Under the pieces are notes generated by a model. The model did no database searches. It saw nothing but the letters and a program-made list of their open reading frames with translations, and was not told where the DNA came from. Positions 54,089-62,796 of a stretch of DNA of 64,000 nt are shown piece after piece. The first letter of the stretch is position 1. Each line of letters begins with the position of its first letter. The stretch spans positions 11,418-75,417 of the forward strand of contig CALAYL010000037.1 in assembly GCA_937894725.1 (NCBI GenBank), written 5' to 3'. This DNA comes from an uncultured Bacteroidota bacterium (GTDB lineage Bacteria > Bacteroidota > Bacteroidia > Chitinophagales > LD1). The position numbers were made by a program, and so were the translations under genes.

Positions 54089-55047
54089 TATAGAAGTTCG
54101 GTGATAAGCTGCTCTACAGTGAGACCCTCTGCTTCGGCTTTATAATTTTTAAATACACGATGGCGTAGTACGGAGGTAGCTACAGCTTTTACATCTTCGA
54201 TATCGGGTGAATATTTGCCATTGACTGCTGCATGGCATTTAGCCCCTAACACGAGATACTGGGAGGCTCTAGGGCCTGCACCCCAAGATATATAGTTGTT
54301 TACTCTAGCCAATGACTCAGGTCTATTTGGACGAGTTTTAGCTACTAATTTCACGGCATACTCAAGCACGTTGTCTGCGATAGGAATTTTGCGAATGAGA
54401 TTTTGGAAATATTTTATTTCGGTATCGTTCATCATTTTAGTTAAATCCACTCTCGTGCCCGAAGTAGTCGATTTTACCACCTCTACCTCCTCCTCAAAAG
54501 AAGGATAATCCAATATCAAACTAAACATAAATCGATCTAACTGTGCCTCAGGCAGTGGGTAAGTACCTTCTTGCTCGATTGGATTTTGGGTGGCTAAAAC
54601 AAAAAACGGAGATGGCAATATATGGCGAGTACCAGATACTGTGACGGTGCGCTCCTGCATAGCTTCGAGCAGGGCAGATTGGGTTTTTGGCGGAGTACGA
54701 TTTATCTCATCTGCCAATACGATATTGCTAAAAATGGGGCCTCGGTTAAATTTGAAATGGCGCGACTCATCAAGCAATTCAGTACCCACTATATCTGTAG
54801 GCATAAGGTCTGGGGTAAACTGAATACGACTGAAACTCAAATCTAATACACGTGAAATCGTGTGTACAGTAAGCGTTTTGGCTAAGCCGGGTACACCTAT
54901 CAAAAGTGCGTGACCATCACAAAATACGGCTATCAAAATTTGATTTACAATATCGTGCTGACCTACTATTACTTTATTTATCTCTTGCTTAAGTGTGCTT
55001 ACTTTTTTTGAAAAGGCCTCTAATGCCTCTACTTCGGTATTATACAT
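54088..55047 (-). CDS. MoxR-family AAA+ ATPase
   Basis: A 319-residue AAA+ protein with Walker A GVPGLAKT (about 56-63), Walker B VLADEINR (about 117-124), MQERTVTVSG and sensor 1 LATQNPIEQEGTYPLPEAQLDRF. MoxR proteins act as chaperones for vWA-domain partners in metal-enzyme or complex maturation. The usual vWA/BatA neighbours are not adjacent; a vWA membrane protein lies at 42.6 kb. It follows surA by 15 bp and is likely in one operon surA-moxR-DUF4442. Confidence 0.93.
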   Translation of the reverse strand: MYNTEVEALEAFSKKVSTLKQEINKVIVGQHDIVNQILIAVFCDGHALLIGVPGLAKTLTVHTISRVLDLSFSRIQFTPDLMPTDIVGTELLDESRHFKFNRGPIFSNIVLADEINRTPPKTQSALLEAMQERTVTVSGTRHILPSPFFVLATQNPIEQEGTYPLPEAQLDRFMFSLILDYPSFEEEVEVVKSTTSGTRVDLTKMMNDTEIKYFQNLIRKIPIADNVLEYAVKLVAKTRPNRPESLARVNNYISWGAGPRASQYLVLGAKCHAAVNGKYSPDIEDVKAVATSVLRHRVFKNYKAEAEGLTVEQLITELL

Positions 55048-55062
55048 GCTTGCTATTTTATA

Positions 55063-56430
55063 CTAGTTTGAATCGTTTTTCCATTTTTTGATATTGTCAC
55101 AATTATTAAACTCGGGATCGATTTTAATAAAGGTGTTTTCTTTGTGCAAATCTATCCATTTGGTTAGTTCGCGCGATTGTTTTTCATTCTTCGCTGCTGC
55201 TTGTATCTTAGCATAGTCTGTGGCTAAACTAGCACGGTGAGCGGGCGTTTCAGACTTGAGCATGATAAAGCGATAGCCTGATTTTGTTTCGCCAGTTCTA
55301 TCTGGAGTGGTGATAGAGAGCACCTCAGATATATCGCCTACTTTCAATTGGTCGATGGTGAAAATCAATCCCCCTTCGATATCTGCTTTTTCAAAATAGG
55401 TAGTCCCATTTTTAGGATTTGTCATCATTCCTCCAGAAGACTTAGAGTTTTCATCATCTGAAAAATAATTTACAGCCTCCCTAAAGTCAATTTGTTTGTT
55501 GACTAAAAGCTGGTGTACGCTATCCATTCTTTCTTTTACCATCAGTACATCGGCATTAGTCAATTTGGCACGTATCAAAATATGACGCGCTTTGATTCTA
55601 TCGCCTCTTTTTTCATCGAGTTTTATCAAGTGAAAACCAAAAGGGGTTTCTACTATTTGGCTGAGTTCGCCCTCATTGAGTCGATATGCCGCAGCCTCAA
55701 AATCCGGTACGAGCTCGCCCCGCTCTATCATACCCAAATTGCCACCATCCGATGCAGAGCCTGGATCATCGGAATACAAGATAGCTTGGAGCGAAAAGTC
55801 GGTACCATTCTCAATTTCTTTTTTTATGCCTTCGAGTTTCTTTTTTGCTGCTTGTTTGGCTTCATCGCTTATTTTTGGATACATGATGACCTGTGCTATC
55901 TCGATTTCTGAGTTAAAAAAAGGAATACTGTCTTTAGGTATGTGATCAAAATATTTTTTAACTTCTTGAGGCGATACTTTCAAGCCTGCAAATGCTTTGC
56001 CCCTTACTTTGTCTGACATGAGCTGTGTGCGTACATCTTCTGTAAACTCATCTTTGAGTTCCGAAATTGTTTTGCCATAGTACTCCTCTAATTTTTCACG
56101 AGAACCAAATACGGAAATAAAATATTTGACACGCCTGTCTAACTCTGCACGCACTTCTTCTTCTGGTACTACTACTGAGTCGAGCACTCCTTGAGCCACA
56201 AATAGTTTTTCGAGTAAAAGATTGTCTAAAATCTGGCATTTGAACGCAGGCGAAAGTGCTACCTCTGCATTTCTACTTTGCTCCTGTAAAAAAGAAACCT
56301 CAATGTCTGATTGTAAAATAATATTGTCGCCTACTATGGCTACAATTTTGTCGGTTCTACTTGCGGGTTGTGCAATGGCTACAACACTAAGTAAAAGGAC
56401 ACTTAAAAAAATAAAAGGACGAATAGTCAT
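55063..56430 (-). CDS. surA: Periplasmic peptidyl-prolyl isomerase SurA
   Basis: A 455-residue chaperone for outer-membrane proteins. The signal peptide ends VVAIAQ (about 20). The SurA N-domain starts KIVAIVGDNIILQSDIEV. Two parvulin domains lie at about 170-270 (IEIAQVIMYPK, SDGGNLGMIERGELVPDFEAAA) and 280-385 (IKARHILIRAKL, SSGGMMTNPKNGTTYFE). The C-terminal helix KWIDLHKENTFI is typical. It heads the surA-moxR-DUF4442 operon and diverges from the JmjC-like gene. Confidence 0.92.
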   Translation of the reverse strand: MTIRPFIFLSVLLLSVVAIAQPASRTDKIVAIVGDNIILQSDIEVSFLQEQSRNAEVALSPAFKCQILDNLLLEKLFVAQGVLDSVVVPEEEVRAELDRRVKYFISVFGSREKLEEYYGKTISELKDEFTEDVRTQLMSDKVRGKAFAGLKVSPQEVKKYFDHIPKDSIPFFNSEIEIAQVIMYPKISDEAKQAAKKKLEGIKKEIENGTDFSLQAILYSDDPGSASDGGNLGMIERGELVPDFEAAAYRLNEGELSQIVETPFGFHLIKLDEKRGDRIKARHILIRAKLTNADVLMVKERMDSVHQLLVNKQIDFREAVNYFSDDENSKSSGGMMTNPKNGTTYFEKADIEGGLIFTIDQLKVGDISEVLSITTPDRTGETKSGYRFIMLKSETPAHRASLATDYAKIQAAAKNEKQSRELTKWIDLHKENTFIKIDPEFNNCDNIKKWKNDSN

Positions 56431-56581
56431 AAATCGTTTAAAGTGCGAAAGTTAATATTTTCAGTCGATAGACAGACGGTAATATTTGTGAAAGTGGTAA
56501 ACGGAAGTATAATTAGCTCTTAATTAAAGTGATTTGTGAATAAATTGAAATGTATCAGAATGAAAATGAAGATAAATTTTC

Positions 56582-56612
56582 TTGTGAAATAGCTGAAAAA
56601 GACGTACGTTTG
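56582..56612 (+). promoter_or_regulatory. Promoter and repeated GCTGACG sites before the JmjC-like gene
   Basis: TTGT (56582-56585) and TACGTTTG (56605-56612) with a 19-20 bp spacer fit the consensus. Two direct GCTGACG copies (56612-56618 and 56623-56629, 11 bp apart) follow right at the predicted transcription start, and the palindrome ACGTACGT overlaps the -7 element. A regulator bound here could block initiation. Confidence 0.55.
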
Positions 56613-56648
56613 CTGACGAAAAGCTGACGTTAGCTTAATTTTTATGTT

Positions 56649-57515
56649 ATGAAAATGTTAGAAATAGATAGGCGATCTGGACTTACAGCAGATGAGTTTA
56701 GGGAGGAATATCTTCTTCCTAATAAGCCTGTAATTTTCACAGACCTTACCAAAGATTGGGCAGCACTTGAAAAATGGACGCTCGATTTTTTTAAAACACA
56801 ATACGGGCACCTTCAATGCCCAGTGTTTAGTAGCAACTATTCTAAGCCTGGCAAAGGCTATATGACACACGACAAGCTGATGCGATTTGACGAGTTTTTG
56901 ACCCTCACTGCAGCAGGCAACACTGACCTTCGGCTTTTTCTCTATGATATTTTCAAACCTGCCCCAGAGTTAAGAGCAGATTTTAGATTCCCTACGGTGA
57001 TGGGTGGATTTATCAAGCGATTTCCATTAATGTTTTTTGGTGGTAAAGGTGCCGAAGTGACGATGCATTATGACATTGACTGTGCCAATGTATTTTTGAC
57101 TCAGTTTGTAGGTAATAAAAGAGTGATCCTTTTTTCGCCAAAAGAATCTAAGAAGCTTTATCATCACCCCTTCACTGTCAAAAGTTTGATAGACCCTAAA
57201 AACCCAGATTTGACGCGCTTTCCAGCACTTCATCAAGTCACAGGCTATGACACTATACTTCGTCATGGCGAAACGATTTTTATGCCATCACGTTTTTGGC
57301 ATTATATGCAATATTTAGATTTTAGTTTTGGATTGGCGCTGCGCTCCCAAAATGGTGTCGCAAACACTTTGCATGGTGGAGTAAATATTGCTTCCCACTT
57401 TCTCATAGATAAAACGATGAATATGGCATTAGGCACTAAGTGGCACGACTGGAAGGAAACTAAAGCATATGAAAATGCTCGACCCTATGAGGGCAAGCGA
57501 ATAGTGGCGATGTAG
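56649..57515 (+). CDS. Cupin-like (JmjC-type) Fe(II)/2-oxoglutarate oxygenase
   Basis: A 288-residue cytoplasmic protein of the cupin_8/JmjC-like group. The iron triad is readable: His140 and Asp142 in EVTMHYDIDCANVFL and His218 in MPSRFWHYMQYLD. A 2-oxoglutarate-binding Lys/Arg may be the KRVILFSPKES segment (about 157-167). Related proteins hydroxylate amino-acid side chains of ribosomal or other proteins; the substrate here is unknown. ATG 56655 is an alternative start. The promoter lies at 56582-56612. Confidence 0.87.
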   Translation: MKMLEIDRRSGLTADEFREEYLLPNKPVIFTDLTKDWAALEKWTLDFFKTQYGHLQCPVFSSNYSKPGKGYMTHDKLMRFDEFLTLTAAGNTDLRLFLYDIFKPAPELRADFRFPTVMGGFIKRFPLMFFGGKGAEVTMHYDIDCANVFLTQFVGNKRVILFSPKESKKLYHHPFTVKSLIDPKNPDLTRFPALHQVTGYDTILRHGETIFMPSRFWHYMQYLDFSFGLALRSQNGVANTLHGGVNIASHFLIDKTMNMALGTKWHDWKETKAYENARPYEGKRIVAM

Positions 57516-57521
57516 ATTTCT

Positions 57522-57734
57522 CTATCCCTTCTTTCCAAAAAGATTGGTAAAATCAAATCCGAGGTATTTAAGCGCAGACAAAAGAAGTCCAGTAGCGCCT
57601 ACCTCATCGAGATTGCCAATAAAAGGGATGTTGTCTGGTATCAACTCAAATATGCCCATCGTAGGATTGATTAGGTATAGAGCCGTGAGTAAAACGGTGA
57701 GGATAGCTATTATTTTTTTTGCAGAATCATTCAT
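57522..57734 (-). CDS. Small DUF1232/YkvA-like membrane protein
   Basis: Seventy residues with a membrane helix at the N-terminus (IIAILTVLLTALYLINP) and the DUF1232-type motif ELIPDNIPFIGNLDEVGATG. Family members are small membrane-associated proteins of unknown function. It is convergent with the JmjC-like gene (6-bp gap). Upstream, 57735-57926 holds only the hairpin at 57842-57875. Confidence 0.75.
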   Translation of the reverse strand: MNDSAKKIIAILTVLLTALYLINPTMGIFELIPDNIPFIGNLDEVGATGLLLSALKYLGFDFTNLFGKKG

Positions 57735-57841
57735 TTATCTTGTTTTTTCTAAAATACCAATAAATGTGCCAATAGCTCAAAAATGGAGTGTCGCACTTAA
57801 TTAGTGGTACTTATATTATATGTGGAAAGCGGGGAGAGTGT

Positions 57842-57875
57842 TGAAAATAAAGTGCATTTTTGCTAAAATACACTT
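57842..57875 (-). terminator. Probable terminator of the TetR gene
   Basis: On the minus strand, an 11-bp stem with one mismatch (AAGTGTATTTT with AAAATGCACTT), a 4-base loop, then TTATTTTC. It is about 50 bp beyond the TetR stop codon. Confidence 0.5.
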
Positions 57876-57926
57876 GTGACATAAAGGAATCCAGCACGGT
57901 GAATTATACTAGCCAAAATAGAATTT

Positions 57927-58604
57927 CTAGCCAATTTGTACGTTGTCTTCTATTTCTTGCTTTATGTTTGAAAAAACTAAATGGGTCATAAAAGCCACCA
58001 CGTCTGCCTCCTCCTTACTCTTTCCAAAATCAGTAAGGGAGGGTAGATAATTTTTAAAGAAATTTTGGAAGTGTGCCATTTCAAAAATAGTGGAAGCTAA
58101 GGATTTTGGGTATTTATAATTTGGATTACATTCCAAAATAATATCCCCTATGACAGTGCAAAGGTCTTTGTAAGGTTTAAAAAAGTGTAGTTTGTTGTCT
58201 TCGCTTACTTGCTTTGTGAGATATACTTTTGAGCCTTCGGCTATCACTATTTGATGCAGCAAACTTTCATCGACATAGCTTGTAAGCTTATCATCTTCTA
58301 CTTTAGATGCTAATAACATAATCACCTTTTTTAACTTGATTTTTGGATCGGTGATATTATTGGTATGGAAGATGATTTGATATTCTAGCCATGTCCAGTA
58401 CCAAGCATTCAGATATACTAATAGTTTGTGTTTATTTTCAAAATAGCGATATACACCGGCCTCTGTGGTCCCAATATATTCAGCTAACTTTTTAAACGTA
58501 AAAGATTCAAACCCATTTTCAAAGATCATCTGGATACTTTGTTTGATGATTTTCTTGCCCAATTCCGTTCCTTCTGGATCACGGAGATAAAGGGCTTTAT
58601 TCAT
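57927..58604 (-). CDS. TetR-family transcriptional regulator
   Basis: About 225 residues. The N-terminal helix-turn-helix is IIKQSIQMIFENGFESFTFK followed by LAEYIGTTEAGVYRYFENKH (about 22-65), the standard TetR DNA-binding form. The ligand domain is unassigned. The start at 58604 (MNKALYLRDPEGTELGKKII) is preferred; 58628 is possible. It is divergent from the SulP-carbonic anhydrase pair, with a 19-bp palindrome (58697-58715) midway, so it probably represses both promoters. Confidence 0.9.
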   Translation of the reverse strand: MNKALYLRDPEGTELGKKIIKQSIQMIFENGFESFTFKKLAEYIGTTEAGVYRYFENKHKLLVYLNAWYWTWLEYQIIFHTNNITDPKIKLKKVIMLLASKVEDDKLTSYVDESLLHQIVIAEGSKVYLTKQVSEDNKLHFFKPYKDLCTVIGDIILECNPNYKYPKSLASTIFEMAHFQNFFKNYLPSLTDFGKSKEEADVVAFMTHLVFSNIKQEIEDNVQIG

Positions 58605-58664
58605 TTTTATTTGTAAAAGCAATTTCATTTTACACAGCGATTAGTAGTGCTATAATTCATAGTA

Positions 58665-58672
58665 CAAAGATA
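58665..58672 (-). promoter_or_regulatory. -7 promoter element of the TetR gene
   Basis: TATCTTTG on the minus strand matches TAnnTTTG. Its exact inverted copy forms the sulP promoter. Confidence 0.55.
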
Positions 58673-58696
58673 ACTAAAATAATTTTACGATTATTT

Positions 58697-58715
58697 ATGA
58701 TAGTAATACTATTAT
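58697..58715. promoter_or_regulatory. Candidate TetR operator between divergent promoters
   Basis: A 19-bp palindrome with 9-base half-sites (ATGATAGTA and TACTATTAT, one mismatch) around a central A. It covers or touches the -33 positions of both divergent promoters (58692-58695 minus, 58708-58711 plus). Confidence 0.6.
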
Positions 58716-58730
58716 TGCAAAAACTATCCC

Positions 58731-58738
58731 TATCTTTG
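58731..58738 (+). promoter_or_regulatory. -7 promoter element of the SulP gene
   Basis: TATCTTTG, the inverted copy of the TetR -7 element; ACAAAGATA (58664-58672) and TATCTTTGT (58731-58739) form a 9-bp inverted repeat. The leader to ATG 58779 would be about 36 bases. Confidence 0.55.
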
Positions 58739-58778
58739 TGACTAAATTTCTCAAATCTTACTAATAAATTTAAAATAA

Positions 58779-60317
58779 ATGTTTAAAGAAATCAAAAACG
58801 ACCTACCTGCAAGTATTGTGGTATTTTTTGTAGCAGTTCCGCTATGTTTAGGAATAGCCCTTGCCTCGGGAGCACCATTGTTTGCTGGAATTATAGCAGG
58901 TATCATAGGCGGTATAGTAGTAGGTGTAGCCAGTGGCTCACCATTAGGAGTAAGCGGACCTGCTGCAGGTTTAGCAGTTATAGTATTGACTTCGATAGCC
59001 AAGCTTGGCGGCTCTTGGGAGGCATTTTTGATGGCGGTAGTTTTGGCTGGAGTGATCCAACTGATTTTAGGGTTTGCTAAGGCAGGTTTTGTAGCTTATT
59101 TTTTCCCATCTTCGGTCATCAAGGGAATGCTCACAGGGATAGGGCTTTTAATCATTTTAAAGCAAATCCCTCACGCATTGGGTTGGGATAAAGATTTAGA
59201 GGGTGATGATGCTTTTTTTCAAGCAGATGGTCAAAATACAATTTCTGAAATTTTTAGAGCACTAGATTTTATAACGCCAGGGGCATTACTTATTGCGGGT
59301 ATTTCACTTGCCATTCTAATCTTATGGGATACAGTTTTAACCAAAAAGCACAAGATATTTCAGCTCATCCAAGGCCCTATTGTAGTGGTGGTGTTGGGTA
59401 TATTAATGAATTATATGTTTCAAACCGGAATGCTGGATTTTAGTTTAGCAGCCGACCAAGTAGTTAGAATTCCTGTTCCTCATTCTATTGCTGAATTTTT
59501 TGGGCAGTTTACTTTACCTGATTTTTCAGCTATTACAAATTTTGAGGTTTGGAAAATCGCTATTATGATAGCCATAGTAGCTAGTTTAGAAACGCTACTA
59601 TCTGTGGAAGCCACAGATAAGCTTGACCCCGAAAAGAGAATCACGCCTACCAATCGTGAGTTAAAAGCACAGGGATTGGGCAATGTGATTTCGGGTTTGA
59701 TAGGTGGCCTACCTATCACTCAGGTGATCGTTCGGAGCTCGGCAAACATCAACTTTGGCGGGAAAACAAAAATGTCGGCCATACTTCATGGGTTTTTCTT
59801 GCTGATAAGTGCATTGACGATAGCTAGCGTTTTAAACATGATACCTTTAGCCAGTTTAGCGGCCATTCTTTTAATGGTGGGTTATAAATTAGCTAAACCA
59901 AGTTTGTTTGCACAAATGTATAAACTAGGCTGGGAGCAGTTTGTTCCATTTACGGTTACGGTTATTGCGATTTTATTCACCGATTTATTGAAAGGGATAA
60001 CTGCAGGAATGATAGTAGGTGGTTTTTATGCCTTGTTGCATAGCTACCGAAATTCGCATCACATGAAAGAAACAATTAGTGAGGAGAATGGGACAAAAGT
60101 TTACCGACTTACGTTAGCCGAAGAGGTTTCTTTTTTCAACAAAGCCAATGTTATAAGTGCTTTGGACAGCATCTCTCCAAACTCTAAGGTGATTATAGAT
60201 TACTCAAACTCTAAATCAATAGCCTATGATGTAGCGGAATTAATTAACGACTATGAAACGAACGCGAAATCAAAAAACATAATTGTAGAGAAGATCCAAA
60301 ATGTAGGACAAGCTTAA
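58779..60317 (+). CDS. SulP/SLC26 anion transporter, probable bicarbonate transporter
   Basis: A 512-residue membrane protein of the SulP fold with about 14 hydrophobic segments. SGSPLGVSGPAAGLAVIV (about 52-69), ASLETLLSVEATDKLDP (about 269-285) and GGLPITQVIVRSSANINFGG (about 309-328) are family motifs. A short STAS-like domain forms the C-terminus from about 435 (VSFFNKANVISALDSI, KVIIDYSNSKSIAYDV). The carbonic anhydrase gene 38 bp downstream makes bicarbonate the likely anion, but sulfate or other anions cannot be excluded by sequence. TetR is divergent upstream. Confidence 0.9.
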   Translation: MFKEIKNDLPASIVVFFVAVPLCLGIALASGAPLFAGIIAGIIGGIVVGVASGSPLGVSGPAAGLAVIVLTSIAKLGGSWEAFLMAVVLAGVIQLILGFAKAGFVAYFFPSSVIKGMLTGIGLLIILKQIPHALGWDKDLEGDDAFFQADGQNTISEIFRALDFITPGALLIAGISLAILILWDTVLTKKHKIFQLIQGPIVVVVLGILMNYMFQTGMLDFSLAADQVVRIPVPHSIAEFFGQFTLPDFSAITNFEVWKIAIMIAIVASLETLLSVEATDKLDPEKRITPTNRELKAQGLGNVISGLIGGLPITQVIVRSSANINFGGKTKMSAILHGFFLLISALTIASVLNMIPLASLAAILLMVGYKLAKPSLFAQMYKLGWEQFVPFTVTVIAILFTDLLKGITAGMIVGGFYALLHSYRNSHHMKETISEENGTKVYRLTLAEEVSFFNKANVISALDSISPNSKVIIDYSNSKSIAYDVAELINDYETNAKSKNIIVEKIQNVGQA

Positions 60318-60355
60318 ATCAAAAATTTTATAGATAATTTTAAAACATAGATAGA

Positions 60356-61015
60356 ATGAAAACCCTCACTAAAGAAATGCAATCTGCCATCACTCCCCAA
60401 ATGGCTTTAGAACTGTTGAAAGATGGAAATAAAAGATTTGTAAGCAACTTAAAAGTAAATCGAAATCTTTTGCAACAGGCTAATGAAACATCTGATGGTC
60501 AGCATCCGTTTGCGGTTATCTTGAGTTGTATAGATAGTCGTACATCTGCAGAATTGATTTTTGACCAAGGGTTAGGTGATATTTTCAGTGTTAGAATTGC
60601 TGGCAATGTAATCAACGAAGATATTCTAGGAAGTATGGAATTTGGCTGTAAAGTAGCAGGGTCAAAAATAATAGTTGTATTAGGACACACGAAATGTGGG
60701 GCGGTAAAAGGAGCTTGTGATCATGTAGAAATGGGCAACTTAACGACATTGCTTGCTAAAATCACACCTGCAGTTGATAGTGAAACGACCACTAAAGATA
60801 ATCGGAATTCAAGCAATGAAGAATTTGTCGAAAATGTGTCAACCATCAATGTGAAGCGGACAGTAGAAACTATCTTAGCTCGTAGTCCGATATTAAAAGA
60901 AATGGTTGAAAGTGGTCAAATAGGAATTGTAGGCGGCACCCACGATATCTCCTCAGGAGAAGTGATGTTTTATCCAGATACTATGGTTTTAAATTCTCGT
61001 TTACTCAACGAATAA
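60356..61015 (+). CDS. Beta-class carbonic anhydrase
   Basis: A 219-residue zinc enzyme that interconverts CO2 and bicarbonate. The zinc ligands are Cys58, His111 and Cys114, with the Asp60-Arg62 dyad: ILSCIDSRTSAELIFDQG and VLGHTKCGAVKGACD. The length is typical for a cytosolic beta enzyme, with no signal peptide. Its position behind the SulP transporter suggests it traps or regenerates bicarbonate brought in by that transporter. Confidence 0.95.
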   Translation: MKTLTKEMQSAITPQMALELLKDGNKRFVSNLKVNRNLLQQANETSDGQHPFAVILSCIDSRTSAELIFDQGLGDIFSVRIAGNVINEDILGSMEFGCKVAGSKIIVVLGHTKCGAVKGACDHVEMGNLTTLLAKITPAVDSETTTKDNRNSSNEEFVENVSTINVKRTVETILARSPILKEMVESGQIGIVGGTHDISSGEVMFYPDTMVLNSRLLNE

Positions 61016-61039
61016 ATCTTATGAGAGGAGTTCTCGTCC

Positions 61040-62536
61040 TTACTTTTTAGCAAACCACAAATCCAAGGATAGTGTTTCAAATATAGTGTTTTCATTGTTG
61101 TTGAGCGTTTTGAAAATAGCCAGATTTTCTGCCTTCATTTTTAGTTTTTCTTTTTCTGTAGTTGCTTTCGTCAATCTACTAATCAACTCCATGAATAGAG
61201 GAATAGATTTTTCATTAAATTTTTTTGACTTGCAAAAATGCTTTGCAGCTTTTACTAGGTAGGGTATCAATCTGAAATTTCCCATTTCATAATGAATCAA
61301 AATCTGCAATAAATGCGCATACAAATAATTGTCGTATCGCTGATTGTCTGATTTGTCATCAAACATTTCTCGTATCAACGTTAAAGCAGCTTTATAATCC
61401 GCCAAATGAAAATAGGAGATACTTGTAAAAATTCTGGTTACATTTTTAAAGGTAAGATGAGTAGCTTCACCATTCTTTTTTATAAATAATTTAACTTCTT
61501 CAAATAGTGCTATCGCTTCTTTAAAATCGTGTGTATAGGTGTGGATAGTCAGTTTTCGTTCGAGGGCAAATGCCGTTACAGTTACTTTTAAACTATCATC
61601 TATCTTTAATCCCTTTATAGTAGTTATGGATTTAAGTTTTTCGATACCTTTCAATGCCTGATCGTATTTATTGAGCGATGTGCATCTAGTAACATAGTTA
61701 GATAAAGCTGAAAAGTATATTTGTGGATATTGAATTGTTTTTTCAAAGTTTTCCTCCAAAAAAGTTATAAAATTTTCGCTAATTGATAATGACTTTTTGG
61801 GTTGAAGTGTCAGTTTATAATACCATCCCCATGCTTCATAAAAATGGCATTTAGCATTAAATGAAAGCGCATTTTTTTCGTCAGACAGTAGTGAATGTTT
61901 GATGATATTCTTTAATTCTGATGTAGCTTCATCTGATATTAAAACGCCACTTTTAGAAATAATACCTAGTAGCTTTGATTGAATACATCTGTAGTCATTT
62001 AGGTTTTGAATTTTTTTAAAACAGTCATTTATTTCAGCTTCTAAAAAGTCTGCTCTTTTTGACAATGTAGCGTAATCACCTTTTCTGATTAAAAGTTTTC
62101 TGTACCAAAGCAAATACTCAAGCTTTTGTACAAAAAGTTCCATTTCGGTAGTTATTTTTAGCATTTTATCTATGATAGAAAGCGCATCATCATATAGTTT
62201 TCTATTAAATAAAATTTCAATATCCAAAAGCGTGTTTAATGAAAAAGAAGTGTCATTTAAGTTTTCATGATAATTTCTTAGCGAGCGTAAAATCACTCTC
62301 CTCAGATTTGATTTTTCATAACTTAAATTCATGCCTTTAGTTAGATATTCTGGAAATTCAGAAATATCGTTATTGGGAATATAAGAGGTATAAAAGTGAT
62401 ACAATTTCACCGCATTGTTACCCTTATTTAGATCTAACACATTTAGCTTTAAATATCTCTTTTCGCTTGGTGTCAAGGACTGAATGAGCTTTGCTGTAGA
62501 ATCGACTTTAGCTTGTTCCATATATTTTTTTATCAA
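61040..62536 (-). CDS. Large helical cytoplasmic protein of unknown function
   Basis: A 498-residue protein, almost all predicted helix, with no signal peptide or membrane segment. It begins KLIQSLTPSEKRYLKLNVLD (from about residue 16), an opening I have seen in uncharacterised Bacteroidota proteins. Tandem helical hairpins follow, such as YDDALSIIDKMLKI and DYKAALTLIREMF, like degenerate TPR units. No catalytic motif is seen. It is convergent with the carbonic anhydrase gene (24 bp apart) and divergent from the repeat protein at 62797. Confidence 0.75.
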   Translation of the reverse strand: MIKKYMEQAKVDSTAKLIQSLTPSEKRYLKLNVLDLNKGNNAVKLYHFYTSYIPNNDISEFPEYLTKGMNLSYEKSNLRRVILRSLRNYHENLNDTSFSLNTLLDIEILFNRKLYDDALSIIDKMLKITTEMELFVQKLEYLLWYRKLLIRKGDYATLSKRADFLEAEINDCFKKIQNLNDYRCIQSKLLGIISKSGVLISDEATSELKNIIKHSLLSDEKNALSFNAKCHFYEAWGWYYKLTLQPKKSLSISENFITFLEENFEKTIQYPQIYFSALSNYVTRCTSLNKYDQALKGIEKLKSITTIKGLKIDDSLKVTVTAFALERKLTIHTYTHDFKEAIALFEEVKLFIKKNGEATHLTFKNVTRIFTSISYFHLADYKAALTLIREMFDDKSDNQRYDNYLYAHLLQILIHYEMGNFRLIPYLVKAAKHFCKSKKFNEKSIPLFMELISRLTKATTEKEKLKMKAENLAIFKTLNNNENTIFETLSLDLWFAKK

Positions 62537-62722
62537 ACTAATATAATCAAGTTGTGCTCAACTAAAAGGGGATACTAAAAATTAGAATCCTATTTTTAAG
62601 CTGTATATATTTACTTATATAAAAGATAATCAGTCATTTGTAAAATTATAAAAACTTTTTAGGCTTGAAATATACCATTTATAAAGTGTATGGTATTTAT
62701 TACATTTTTTGCGTTAAAAAGA

Positions 62723-62730
62723 TAATTTTG
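62723..62730 (+). promoter_or_regulatory. -7 promoter element of the repeat-protein gene
   Basis: TAATTTTG matches TAnnTTTG, giving a leader of about 62 bases. The 62537-62796 gap also contains a 7-bp inverted repeat (ATACCAT/ATGGTAT, 62672-62696) without a T-run, and nothing else I can identify. Confidence 0.4.
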
Positions 62731-62796
62731 ACCTCTCAAAATATTACCCAAATTATGGGATGTTGATACAAACTAAACTTGCTAAATCTACTACTT

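Noticed and set aside
62672..62696. Inverted repeat as a terminator
   Set aside because: The 7-bp stem is AT-rich, has an 11-base loop and no T-run on either strand, and lies upstream of both neighbouring genes, where a terminator is not expected.
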